The notes below the pieces were generated by a model. That model did no database searches. It saw only the letters and a program-made list of their open reading frames with translations, and was not told where the DNA came from. Shown here piece after piece: positions 19,936 to 28,203 of a stretch of DNA of 64,000 bases. Both the position numbers and the translations under genes were made by a program. Numbering within the stretch: the first letter of the stretch is position 1; every line of letters starts with the position of its first letter. The stretch is from Actinoallomurus sp050942425 (GTDB taxonomy: Bacteria > Actinomycetota > Actinomycetes > Streptosporangiales > Streptosporangiaceae): contig NZ_CP192063.1 of NCBI RefSeq assembly GCF_050942425.1, positions 8,866,001 through 8,930,000 on the forward strand. Reading direction: 5' to 3'.

Positions 19936-20906
19936 CCTCGATCGAGGCGACGGCCGCTCGGCGTTCCCGAGCGGCCGTCGCGCCGGTAGCGTCCGGGGGC
20001 GACGCCGAACTCTCGCTTGAACGCGTTGGCGAAGGCGAACTCCGAGGCGTACCCGACCTGTCGGGCCACGGCGTGCAGCGGGGCATCGGTGCCGCGCAAC
20101 AGCCGCATTGCGGTGGTCAATCGCCACCAGGTCAGGTACGCCAGCGGCGGGCGCCCGACCAGAGCCGTGAAGCGCCGGGAGAACGCGGCCCGCGACAGCC
20201 CGGCCCGCGCACCCAGGTCGGCGACGGTCCAGGAATACGCGGGCTCGCGATGGATCGCCTCCAGGGCGGTGCTGATGGCCGGGTCGGCGAGGGCCGCCGC
20301 CCACCCGGCGGTTCCGCTGCGCACCGGCTGCTCGGTGAACCAGGCCCGCAGGATGTAGACGAGCAGGGTGTCCAGCAGTGCGGGCACGAGGGCGTCGGTC
20401 CCCGGCCGTGGCTCTTCCAGCTCCGCGCCGAGCAGCTCGACCGCGGCGCGCAGTCGAGGATGACGTCCGAGCCTGGCGGGCAGATGCAGCACCGGCGGCA
20501 GGTCGCTCAGCAGTGGGTGGACACGAGCGGCGTCGAGTTGGTACGCCCCGCACACCGTCACCGTGGTCGGAGAGCCGCCGCGCCGGCCTGCGGGTGAGGC
20601 GGCGTACCGGCGTTCGAACCGGGAGTCGTCCTGCGGATCGCAGGTGTGCTCGGCCAAGGGCGTCGAGGGAGCGTCGGCCAGACCATGCGACCCTCCGTGC
20701 GGCAGGAACACCACATCGCCGGCGGACAGCGGAACGGGATCCCCGTCTTCTGGGATCAACCAGCAGAATCCGCGCAGGACGATCTGGAAGCCCGCCGCTC
20801 CCGGCACCGTCCGAAACCGCTGTCCCCACGGCGCCTGCCACTCCACCCGGGCCGACCGGGGCGCACCGGTGCGCATCACGGCGATCACGTCGCTCAGCAC
20901 GTCCAT
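19914..20906 (-). CDS. AraC-family transcriptional regulator with cupin-like sensor
   Basis: DNA-binding regulator of 330 residues. The N-terminal half is a cupin-type ligand pocket (LSAGDVVFLPHGGSHGLAD, about residues 60-80). The C-terminal AraC domain (about 215-310) carries two helix-turn-helix motifs, ending in GYASEFAFANAFKREFGVAPGRYR. It is divergent from the NADPH:quinone-oxidoreductase-like gene at 21073, which it most likely controls. Its 3' end overlaps the end of the large secreted-protein gene by 22 bases in convergent orientation. Confidence 0.9.
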   Translation of the reverse strand: MDVLSDVIAVMRTGAPRSARVEWQAPWGQRFRTVPGAAGFQIVLRGFCWLIPEDGDPVPLSAGDVVFLPHGGSHGLADAPSTPLAEHTCDPQDDSRFERRYAASPAGRRGGSPTTVTVCGAYQLDAARVHPLLSDLPPVLHLPARLGRHPRLRAAVELLGAELEEPRPGTDALVPALLDTLLVYILRAWFTEQPVRSGTAGWAAALADPAISTALEAIHREPAYSWTVADLGARAGLSRAAFSRRFTALVGRPPLAYLTWWRLTTAMRLLRGTDAPLHAVARQVGYASEFAFANAFKREFGVAPGRYRRDGRSGTPSGRRLDRGQPERIG

Positions 20907-20931
20907 TCACCGGATGGTAACGACGGCTCCC

Positions 20932-20946
20932 ACGAGACGATCTCGT
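20932..20946. promoter_or_regulatory. Inverted repeat in the AraC/oxidoreductase promoter
   Basis: ACGAGA (20932-20937) and TCTCGT (20941-20946) form a 6-bp inverted repeat with a 3-base spacer. Further GAGACG/CGTCTC half-sites follow up to about 20980. It is a candidate operator between the divergent genes. Confidence 0.4.
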
Positions 20947-21072
20947 AGGGATCCGAGACGAACACGCATTGGCCGTCTCGCACGCCGCTCGTACCGTCGA
21001 GTCACTCGCAGATCGCCGAGGCCCCTGTCCCGGCGCGCGGCGGTCGAAGCATCGGTTGAGACAGGACGGCTC

Positions 21073-22047
21073 ATGACAGCAGAACCGGCATCGAGGCCGC
21101 GGGCCACGAACCCCAACGCCACGATGATGGCCGCACGGGTCCATGCCTTCGGCGGGCCCGAGGCGATCCGCTACGAGCGGATGGCCCGTCCCGTCCCTGG
21201 ACCGGGTGAGGTGCTGGTCCGGGTGGCCGCGGCCGGGTTCAACCCTTCGGACGTCGGCTTCCGGAACGGCTTCATGCGGGACGTCGTCCCCGTGGAGCTG
21301 CCGTTCACCCTCGGATCCGAGGCCTCCGGAACGGTGGTCGAGCTCGGAGACGGTGCCTCAGGCTTCGGCGTCGGCGATCACGTCGTCGGCCGTGTCGACG
21401 AGGGCGGCGCGGCGGCAGAGTACCTCACGGCTCCGGCCGGCGGGCTGGTGCACGCGCCTGCCGCCATACCGCTCGCCCACGCGGCGGCGATCCCGGTCGC
21501 CGGTCTCACCGCCTGGCAGGGACTGTTCGAACACGCGAGCCTCGAACCGGGTACCCGGATCCTCATCAACGGGGCGGGGGGCGGCGTGGGGATGTTCGCC
21601 GTCCAGCTCGCCCGTCACGTCGGCGCCCACGTGATCGCCACCGCCGGGCCCCGGAGCGCGGACCGGGTCCGCGGCTACGGCGCCGAACAGATCATCGACT
21701 ACACGCGCGCCTCGCCGCACGAGGCGCTCGACCACCCGGTCGATCTGGTGTTCAACCTCGTTCCGACACCGGCCGAGGCCACGGAGGCACTCTGCCGGGT
21801 CGTCCGGCCTGGCGGTGCGCTGGTGTCGATCACCGTCCCGGTGAAGCCGCCGGCGGCGACCGGCGTGACGGGGACGCACTTCGTCGCCCGCAACGATCCC
21901 GCCCAGCTCGCCGGGCTCGTCGCCCTCGTCGACAGCGGCGCGATGCGCGTGGACATCACGGCGGCCCGTCCGCTCGCCGAGCTCCCGGCGGTGCACCGCG
22001 ACGCCGAGGCCGGTCGCGCGAGCGGCAAGACCATCCTCATCCCCTGA
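21073..22047 (+). CDS. NADP-dependent zeta-crystallin-like quinone oxidoreductase
   Basis: Medium-chain dehydrogenase/reductase of the quinone oxidoreductase group, 324 residues. The alcohol-dehydrogenase GroES-like N-domain spans about residues 25-130. The nucleotide-binding motif INGAGGGVGMFAVQLARHVG lies near residue 165-185, and no zinc-binding cysteines are visible. ATG at 21073 chosen, with AGGAC a few bases upstream; an inner ATG pair at 21124 lacks a ribosome site. Likely an NADPH-dependent reductase of quinones or reactive carbonyls under the divergent AraC regulator. Confidence 0.88.
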   Translation: MTAEPASRPRATNPNATMMAARVHAFGGPEAIRYERMARPVPGPGEVLVRVAAAGFNPSDVGFRNGFMRDVVPVELPFTLGSEASGTVVELGDGASGFGVGDHVVGRVDEGGAAAEYLTAPAGGLVHAPAAIPLAHAAAIPVAGLTAWQGLFEHASLEPGTRILINGAGGGVGMFAVQLARHVGAHVIATAGPRSADRVRGYGAEQIIDYTRASPHEALDHPVDLVFNLVPTPAEATEALCRVVRPGGALVSITVPVKPPAATGVTGTHFVARNDPAQLAGLVALVDSGAMRVDITAARPLAELPAVHRDAEAGRASGKTILIP

Positions 22048-22052
22048 CGGCA

Positions 22053-22306
22053 CCCGGGACCACGATCCCCGAAGGAGACCCGGGTACCGCCGGTCCACCG
22101 AAAGAGACCCAGGGCGGCCCGTCCACCGAAAGAGACCCAGGGCGGCCCGTCCACCGAAAGAGACCCAGGGCGGCCCGTCCACCGAAAGAGACCCAGGGCG
22201 GCCCGTCCACCGAAAGAGACCCGGGGCCACCCGTCCACCGGAAGAGACCCGGGAGCCGCCGGAGCACCCGAAGGGCAGCGGAGCGCCGAAGGAGGTCCGG
22301 GGGCGA
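22053..22306. repeat. 28-bp tandem array, six regular copies with degenerate flanks
   Basis: GTCCACCG recurs at 22093, 22121, 22149, 22177, 22205 and 22233, an exact 28-bp period. The shared unit includes GTCCACCGAAAGAGACCC followed by an AGGGCGGCCC-like half. Degenerate versions with CGAAGGAGACC flank it on both sides. Because 28 is not a multiple of three, the minus-strand frames that appear open across it change frame with each unit and are not genes. There are no unique spacers, so this is not a CRISPR array. Confidence 0.9.
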
Positions 22307-22309
22307 CCT

Positions 22310-22348
22310 GCACAGGGCGGTGCGTCGGGGTGGCGCTCCGCCCTGTGC
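22310..22348. terminator. Hairpin between convergent oxidoreductase and ssb
   Basis: GCACAGGGCGG (22310-22320) pairs perfectly with CCGCCCTGTGC (22338-22348) around a 17-base loop, between convergent genes. No U-tract. Confidence 0.55.
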
Positions 22349-22426
22349 CAGGCTCCCGGTCGGTCTACCCGGGCCGCGCCGCGGTGTCCTGCACGGTGCG
22401 GGCCCAGGAGACGCCGGCAGGGCGCA

Positions 22427-22960
22427 TCAGGCCACCGCCCGGAACGCGGGCGGCTCGGTGGTCTCGTCGGACTCGTCGGCTCCCCCGGCGACCTGGGGGG
22501 TGAGCTCCTCGGTGCCGTCGGTGCGCTCCTCCGCCTCGATCCAGCGGTCGGCGACGTCGTCGGCCTGCCGGCGGTCCTCCGCGAGGTTGACGGCGGAGCG
22601 CTGGGACCGCTGCAGCCGGGCGACGCCGCGGCTGAGGTCGTGGCCGACCGTGGTCGCCTCGATCTGGGCGGAGAAGCGCGTCTGCCCGTCCTTGGCGTAC
22701 TCCCGGAGCCGGAGCCGGCCCGTGACGATGACCGGATCGCCGCGTTTGAGATCGACTTCCTGGAGGTTGGTTGCCAGGGACCGCCAGCAGGTCACGGTCA
22801 GGAACATCGGATCCTCGTCGCGCCATTGGCCGAGGTCGCGGTCGAAGCGGCGCGGGGTGCTGCCGATGCGGAGCGACATCAGGGCGGTGCCGCTGGACAG
22901 GACCTCGAAGTGGGGCTCGGCGGCCACGAAACCGATGACGGTGATCAGCGCGTCGTTCAC
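22427..22960 (-). CDS. ssb: Single-stranded DNA-binding protein (SSB paralog)
   Basis: OB-fold protein that coats single-stranded DNA, 177 residues. The OB core covers about residues 1-115 (ITVIGFVAAEPHFE, LRIGSTPRRFDRDLGQW, DPVIVTGRLRLREYAKDG). The tail is acidic but ends in PPAFRAVA, not the DDDIPF-type tip that recruits partners in the main bacterial SSB. It is therefore probably the second, specialised SSB seen in many actinomycetes. A perfect TTATCCACA box lies about 100 bases upstream. Confidence 0.88.
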   Translation of the reverse strand: MNDALITVIGFVAAEPHFEVLSSGTALMSLRIGSTPRRFDRDLGQWRDEDPMFLTVTCWRSLATNLQEVDLKRGDPVIVTGRLRLREYAKDGQTRFSAQIEATTVGHDLSRGVARLQRSQRSAVNLAEDRRQADDVADRWIEAEERTDGTEELTPQVAGGADESDETTEPPAFRAVA

Positions 22961-23058
22961 TAAGGCTCCTCGGGTGCGTGCGCGGCGGCCCTACGCCGCC
23001 GCCGTCACACCCACCGTCGAGGATCCGAGACCCCGCTCACCAGGCCCCTCCGTGAACT

Positions 23059-23067
23059 GTGGATAAC
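23059..23067 (-). promoter_or_regulatory. Single perfect DnaA-box sequence upstream of ssb
   Basis: TGTGGATAA on the plus strand is TTATCCACA on the minus strand, the consensus DnaA box. It lies between the GTPase and ssb genes. Only one copy was found, so it may be chance or a DnaA-responsive promoter element. Confidence 0.35.
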
Positions 23068-23076
23068 TCCGCGTGC

Positions 23077-24807
23077 TTAGGGGGCGACGTCGCGGATCGC
23101 GTGGCCCGCCTCGTCGCGGAACCGCGCGTACACGGCGAGCTCCTGTTCGATGGGCGCGATGACGAGGTCGCGGGCGGCGGTGCCGACACCCTCGCGCATC
23201 TGCTGCTCCATCCGCTCGCTGTGCTTCACCGACGTCATGGCGATCATGTTCCGGGCGGCCAGGGCGGTCAGTGCGCCGAGGCCGAGGACGCAGACGAACA
23301 CCAGCCCGACGTACGGTGCGACGTCCGCCTCGCCGAGGAGGCGGGTCGGCGCGTGGGCCAGCTTCAGCCCGGCGAAGGCGCCGATCGCGCCGAGCCAGAC
23401 GAGGCCGACGGCGGCGACGACGAGCAGGAGGTACTGCCAGACGCGCACCGCCCACCACCAGGCCGGCACCTGGTTGAACGAGGGGACGACGTCGCGGAGC
23501 GAGGTGCCCAGAGCCTCGGGGAGCGCCTCGGCGTTGGACCGGCCGGCCTCGCGCACCGACCGCCGCCAGGAGGACGGCAGGTCGCGTACGACGTCCTCGG
23601 CGACGTCCTGCAGGGCGTTGTCGACGTGGGCCTGCTGAGCGTTGACGGGGGTGGTGAACGCCGAACGCAGCTCGTCGCGGAGCTCGACGAGGCGCATGCG
23701 GCGCAGCGGATCGCTGCGGAGCCGGGCGGCGAGGCGGGCGAGCGGCCAGCCGACGTAGTCCAGGGCGCGGAGTTCGTACGCGCTCTCCATCGCCTCGGCC
23801 ACGGCCGGGATGCCGGCGGCGTCCACGAGCGCCTCGACGAGGGCGGCGGTGCGCTTGGCGTCGACCGTGGTGGGCGGCTCCATGTCGCCGAAGGCGCCTT
23901 CGAACCGCTGGATGAGCCGGTCCAGGTCGGCGACGAGGCGTTGGGTGCGGGCCCGCCGCGCGGCCACGGTGTCCGCGACGACCTCGCGGAAGTCGTCGAT
24001 CCCGGCGCCGGACTTGGCCGAGGTCGTCAGGATGCGGGGGTCGCGCAGGCCCTCGGCCTCCAGCAGGCGCCGCAGGTCCTTGACGCACTCGTCGATCTCT
24101 TCGGGCGCGAGGCGGTCGACCTGGTTGAGGACGATGAGGCTCACGCCGTCGTGTCCGGCCAGGGGCTCGAGGTAGCGCCGGTGCACGGCGAAGTCGGCGT
24201 ACTTCTGCGGGTCGAGCACCCAGATCAGCAGGTCGGCGACGCCGACGTACCGGTCGACCTCGGCGACCTGCTCGGATCGGATGGAGTCGTGGTCGGGCAG
24301 GTCCAGCAGGATGAGGCCCTCCAGCGAGCCGGCGCCGCCGCCGGTCGTCTGGTCGAGGGCGCTGGCCCGGGCGTAGCGGTGCCGCTTGTCGATCTCGAGC
24401 CAGTCCAGGAGCGGTCCGGCGCCGTCGAGGCCCCAGACGCAGGCGTGCGCGGCGGCGGTCATCGGGCGGCGCAGGCCGGTGGGGGACAGCTCGAGACCGC
24501 AGACGGCGTTGAACAGCGACGACTTGCCGCTGCCGGTGCCGCCGGCGAGCGCGACGATCGTGTGGTCGCCGGACAGCCGCAGCCGCTGGCCGGCGCGGCC
24601 GAGCAGCTCGGCGGCGTCGTCCATGAGCGCCTGGTCGACGCGGCCGTCGCCGAGTTCGACGAGCCGGTCGAGCGTGGCCAGGCGGGGCGTGAGCCCGGAC
24701 GCGTCGGACGGCGGTGCGGCCGGCTCGGGAGCCGGGGTCGCCTGCTCCGTCTGCTCTGGCTCGGTCTCCTGGGACGTGCCGGAGACGCCGGGGGTGGTCG
24801 TCGTCAT
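23077..24807 (-). CDS. Dynamin-like/YfjP-type GTPase with C-terminal membrane segments
   Basis: Large GTPase, 576 residues. The ATG at 24807 has GAGGAGGAT directly upstream. The N-terminus is Pro/Glu-rich. The G domain has the P-loop GGTGSGKSSL near residue 92, a LLDLPDHDS G3 motif and LNQVDR G4. Two hydrophobic segments lie at about 470-545, which may anchor the protein to the membrane. It follows a second GTPase of the same size by 19 bases. Paired large GTPases in actinobacteria are often dynamin-like membrane proteins, but the function here is not established. Confidence 0.8.
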   Translation of the reverse strand: MTTTTPGVSGTSQETEPEQTEQATPAPEPAAPPSDASGLTPRLATLDRLVELGDGRVDQALMDDAAELLGRAGQRLRLSGDHTIVALAGGTGSGKSSLFNAVCGLELSPTGLRRPMTAAAHACVWGLDGAGPLLDWLEIDKRHRYARASALDQTTGGGAGSLEGLILLDLPDHDSIRSEQVAEVDRYVGVADLLIWVLDPQKYADFAVHRRYLEPLAGHDGVSLIVLNQVDRLAPEEIDECVKDLRRLLEAEGLRDPRILTTSAKSGAGIDDFREVVADTVAARRARTQRLVADLDRLIQRFEGAFGDMEPPTTVDAKRTAALVEALVDAAGIPAVAEAMESAYELRALDYVGWPLARLAARLRSDPLRRMRLVELRDELRSAFTTPVNAQQAHVDNALQDVAEDVVRDLPSSWRRSVREAGRSNAEALPEALGTSLRDVVPSFNQVPAWWWAVRVWQYLLLVVAAVGLVWLGAIGAFAGLKLAHAPTRLLGEADVAPYVGLVFVCVLGLGALTALAARNMIAMTSVKHSERMEQQMREGVGTAARDLVIAPIEQELAVYARFRDEAGHAIRDVAP

Positions 24808-24826
24808 CGGTCGCGATCCTCCTCGG

Positions 24827-26551
24827 TCACCGGGCGACCTCGAGGTTGTATGTGGCCTGGTAGAGCTGGACAGGGGTGGTCTCGTCGGGCACACCGGAGC
24901 CGTCGAGCACCTGCCCGAACCGGATGCCCTCCTCGTCGAACAGCATGCCGACGCGGCCGCGCAGGTCGGCCCGCGCCTTGGCGCTCATGCTCCGCAGCGA
25001 CTCCGCGCCGAACAGCGCCTTGAGCAGCCGCTGCGGCACGGCGCTGGTGCCGCCCTCCACCGCGATCTCGCTGGTGCCGAAGCCGAACAGGCCGACCATC
25101 AGCACGAGGGCCAGGGCCTCGTCGTCGTAGGAGACGAACTTGGCCACCGACCGCTTGGTGACGCCCTCGGTCCGGATCAGCTCGGCGATGTGGTCCTGCC
25201 AGGCGCTGACGGCTCGGGTGACGCGGCGGGGCAACTCGGCGGAGGCGCGGTCGAGCGCCTCCTCGCGCCCGGCCAGCAGCATGGCGCCGGCCGGCCGGTC
25301 CTGCCACCGCTTCACGACCTCCTCGGCGGCGCGCTCGGCACCGGCCATGATGAGGGACTCGAGCGCGCTGCGCAGGGCGGCCTTGAGCGCGCGGACCCGC
25401 GCGGGGCTGCGCTTGCGCCGGCTGCTGCCGCGGTGGCCGGTCTGGCCGCGCCCGGCGTGCAGGGCGCGCTCGAGGTCGCCGGTGCCCGCGAAGTCCTGCC
25501 AGCGGGCGAGCACCTCACCGCGCAGCAGGGAGCCGTTGCGGGTGGCCTCGTCCAGCTCGGCCAGGCCGGTGGCGTAGGCGGCCTCGACCTCCTCGCGGAG
25601 CATCGTACGGAGGGCGACCTGATCCTCGACCTTCGCGGCCAGCTCGGGGACGCGGGTACGGAAGGTGTCGAGCACGCCACCCAGAGTAGACCTGATGACC
25701 TCCGCTCGGCCATCCTCATCCTCGCTGATGCCGCTCAGCCACATCTGGACCTCGTCGGCCGCCTCGGAGGGCAGCATCCCGCCCGAGACCGTGGTCTCGG
25801 GGATGACGAACTGCGCCGCCTGCTCCAGGCCGTTGTCCTTGAGCATCCCGGTGAAGTGCCCGACGACTTCCTCGCCGCCCTCCGGGACGCGGGACAGGAC
25901 GACTCCGAGAGTGGCGCCGTGGTCGCGGGCGCGGTGCAGCAGGCGCCAGACCAGCGCGTCGGCGTAGCGGGCCGCCGTGGTCACGCAGACCCACACGTCG
26001 GCCGCCGACAAGAACTGGGAGGCGAACTCGTGATGATCCTCGAACACCGAGTCGACGTCCGGGCTGTCGAGCAGCGCCAGGCCCTTGGGCAGCACGTCGC
26101 TCTTCATGATCACCAGCTGGTCGCCGACGACGGCGTCGGGCGCCGGGCCGGGCACCCGCCCGAAGCCGGGCAGCACGTACCGCTCGTCGAGCCACCAGTC
26201 GGCGTCGTCGGGGTGGCAGACCAGGATCGGGCTGCTCGTCGTGGGCCGGAGCACGCCGGTCGCACTGACCCGCTCACCGACGAGCGTGTTGACCAGCGTG
26301 GACTTGCCCGCGCCGGTCGACCCGCTGAGCACCACCAGCAGCGGGGCGTCCTTTTGGCGCACGCGCGGCAGGAGGTAGTCGTCGAGCTGGTTGATCAGGT
26401 CCTGCTGGGTCGTACGGGCCTCCTCGACGCCGGGGGCGTCAAGGACGAACTGGAAGGAGGCGATCTGGTCCCGAAGATCGGCCAGGGCCTCATCGAGTGG
26501 AAGGGGTGTAGCCGCGCGTTTGATCGCGCTCTGGTCAGCCGGGGGTGTCAC
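24827..26551 (-). CDS. Large GTPase, dynamin-like, first of a tandem pair
   Basis: 574-residue GTPase. P-loop SGSTGAGKSTL near residue 80, G3 motif LLDSPDVDS. An Arg/Lys-rich segment (RGSSRRKRSPARVR, about 370-390) and one hydrophobic stretch (ALVLMVGLFGFG, near 480) follow. The start is GTG at 26551 and overlaps the cobA stop as GTGA, so its translation is coupled to the last cobalamin gene. It is paired with the similar GTPase downstream. Function unknown; a nucleotide-dependent membrane or complex-assembly role is inference. Confidence 0.8.
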   Translation of the reverse strand: MTPPADQSAIKRAATPLPLDEALADLRDQIASFQFVLDAPGVEEARTTQQDLINQLDDYLLPRVRQKDAPLLVVLSGSTGAGKSTLVNTLVGERVSATGVLRPTTSSPILVCHPDDADWWLDERYVLPGFGRVPGPAPDAVVGDQLVIMKSDVLPKGLALLDSPDVDSVFEDHHEFASQFLSAADVWVCVTTAARYADALVWRLLHRARDHGATLGVVLSRVPEGGEEVVGHFTGMLKDNGLEQAAQFVIPETTVSGGMLPSEAADEVQMWLSGISEDEDGRAEVIRSTLGGVLDTFRTRVPELAAKVEDQVALRTMLREEVEAAYATGLAELDEATRNGSLLRGEVLARWQDFAGTGDLERALHAGRGQTGHRGSSRRKRSPARVRALKAALRSALESLIMAGAERAAEEVVKRWQDRPAGAMLLAGREEALDRASAELPRRVTRAVSAWQDHIAELIRTEGVTKRSVAKFVSYDDEALALVLMVGLFGFGTSEIAVEGGTSAVPQRLLKALFGAESLRSMSAKARADLRGRVGMLFDEEGIRFGQVLDGSGVPDETTPVQLYQATYNLEVAR

Positions 26552-27786
26552 GGAGTCCGCCCCAAATCCGCGTTCAGTATGTCGATCTCTCGTGCAACCT
26601 GCACGACCTCGCCGACGACGACGATCGCCGGTGGCCGTACGCCGGTGGCCGCCATGTCATCCGCCACCGCCGCAAGCGTCGTCGTGAGGGCGCGCTGGCT
26701 CTGCAGCGTACCGTTCTGGATGACCGCGACGGGAGTGTCAGGCGACCGACCATAGCGCATCAGCGTGTCGGCGATGACCCTCATGCGCTCCACCGCCATC
26801 AGCAGAATGAGCGTGCCCTGGGCCCGGCCCAGGCCCTCCCAGTCGACCGTCGAGGCGGGGTCACCCGGGGCGACGTGTGCCGACACCACGTGGAACTCCT
26901 GGGACACGCCGCGGTGGGTGACGGGCACACCGACCGCCGCGGGCACGGCGATGGCGCTGGTGATGCCCGGGACGACGGTGACCGGGACGCCCTCCCGCAC
27001 GCAGTGCAGCACCTCCTCGGCGCCCCGGCCGAACACGAACGGATCGCCGCCCTTCAGGCGCACGACGAACCGGCCGGCCTTGGCGTGCTCGACGAGCGCG
27101 GCGTTGATGTGCTCCTGCGTGACCGAGCGGCCGTACGGGATCTTGGCCGCGTCGATGATCTCCACGTCGGCGGACAGCTCGTCGAGGAGTTCGCGCGGGG
27201 CGAGGCGGTCGGTGACGACAACATCAGCCTCGGCCAGCAGCTGCCGCCCGCGTACGGTGATCAGCCCCGGATCGCCGGGGCCGCCGCCGACGAGCGCGAC
27301 GCCCACGGGCCGCCGCCGCGAGTGCCGCGCCCCGATGGTGCCGTCGCGCAGCCCGTCGACGATGACGTCGCGCAGGCCGGCGGCGTGCCGCGGATCTCCC
27401 CCGGCGAGGACGCCGACGGTGGTCTCACCGACCCTGCCGCTCGCCGGAGTCCAGGCCGGGGACAGCTCCGCGTCGTCCGCGCGCACGCACCAGATCCGCC
27501 GGCTCTCGGCCTCGGCGGCGGCCGCCGCGTTGACGTCGCCGTCGTCGGCGCAGGCCTGAACGAGCCAGGCGCCGTCGCAGTCGCCCGGACGGTACGCCCG
27601 GCGCTCCCAGGCGAACTCGCCGCGGGCGGCGAGATCCTCGAGCATCGGCGTCGCCTCAGGGGCGATCAGAAGCACGTCGGCGCCGGCGGCGAGCAGCGTG
27701 GGCACGCGCCGCTGAGCGACGCGTCCGCCACCGATGACGACGACACGGCGACCGTCGAAACGGAGACCGAGAAGGTAGGGCGGCAA
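26548..27786 (-). CDS. cobA: Uroporphyrinogen-III C-methyltransferase / precorrin-2 dehydrogenase fusion
   Basis: CysG-like bifunctional enzyme, 412 residues: SAM-dependent methylation of uroporphyrinogen III at C2 and C7 to precorrin-2, with an N-terminal NAD-dependent dehydrogenase domain making sirohydrochlorin. No ATG fits. I chose the TTG at 27786, which begins the conserved PPYLLGLRF segment and has GGAG nine bases upstream (27796-27799). Residues 10-150 hold the NAD fold (VVVIGGGRVAQRR); residues about 165-410 hold the methyltransferase (VALVGGGPGDPGLITVRG, VVRLKGGDPFVFGRG, VVPGITSA). The open frame upstream is repeat array. Downstream it is coupled to a GTPase gene by a GTGA overlap. 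Confidence 0.9.
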   Translation of the reverse strand: MPPYLLGLRFDGRRVVVIGGGRVAQRRVPTLLAAGADVLLIAPEATPMLEDLAARGEFAWERRAYRPGDCDGAWLVQACADDGDVNAAAAAEAESRRIWCVRADDAELSPAWTPASGRVGETTVGVLAGGDPRHAAGLRDVIVDGLRDGTIGARHSRRRPVGVALVGGGPGDPGLITVRGRQLLAEADVVVTDRLAPRELLDELSADVEIIDAAKIPYGRSVTQEHINAALVEHAKAGRFVVRLKGGDPFVFGRGAEEVLHCVREGVPVTVVPGITSAIAVPAAVGVPVTHRGVSQEFHVVSAHVAPGDPASTVDWEGLGRAQGTLILLMAVERMRVIADTLMRYGRSPDTPVAVIQNGTLQSQRALTTTLAAVADDMAATGVRPPAIVVVGEVVQVAREIDILNADLGRTP

Positions 27787-27826
27787 GAAAGGATCTCCTG
27801 GTCGAAGCGTGAGCGGTCCGGTCCGG

Positions 27827-28203
27827 CACCAAAGGTACCCGCGCCGGTCCGGTGCCATCCGGCAGGCACCCGGGTGGGTCGGCCACCGTCCGGTGGTCAC
27901 CGGCACCGGTCCGGGGCCATCGGTGGTCACCAGCGCGGGCCAGCGGCCATCCCGTGGTCACCGGCCCTGGTCAGGCGCCATCCGGCCGGTACCCGGACGG
28001 ATCGGCTGCCGTCCGGCGGTCACCGGCACCGGTCCGGGCCATCGGTGGTCACCAGCGCTGGCCAGCGGCCATCCGGTGGTCACCGGCCGTGGTCAGGGGC
28101 CATCCGGCGATCACCGGTGCGGGTCCGGTGCCATCGACGGTCACCAGCACGGGTCAGCGGCCATCCGGTGGTCGCCGGTGCGGGTCAGGGGCCATCCGGC
28201 GAG
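27827..28203. repeat. 30/31-bp tandem array between cobT and cobA
   Basis: About eleven units of 30-31 bp, most beginning CCATCCGGTGGTCACCGG or a variant and ending GGTCAGCGG/GGTCAGGGG. Units alternate in type, and a four-unit block at 27855-27977 is repeated with few changes at 27978-28098, giving a higher-order period of about 122 bp. On the minus strand the terminal codons and TGA stop of cobT (28185-28187) form the first unit of the array. No gene is supported inside it. Confidence 0.85.

Noticed and set aside
22093..22260. Possible CRISPR array (28-bp period)
   Set aside because: The copies are contiguous with no unique spacers, and no cas genes are in the window.
22037..22313. Minus-strand open frames of WTGRPGSLSVDG-type repeats
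   Set aside because: The 28-bp unit shifts frame with every copy; there is no ribosome site or conserved domain.
23059..23067. Replication origin near ssb
   Set aside because: Only one DnaA box, no dnaA/dnaN genes and no box cluster.
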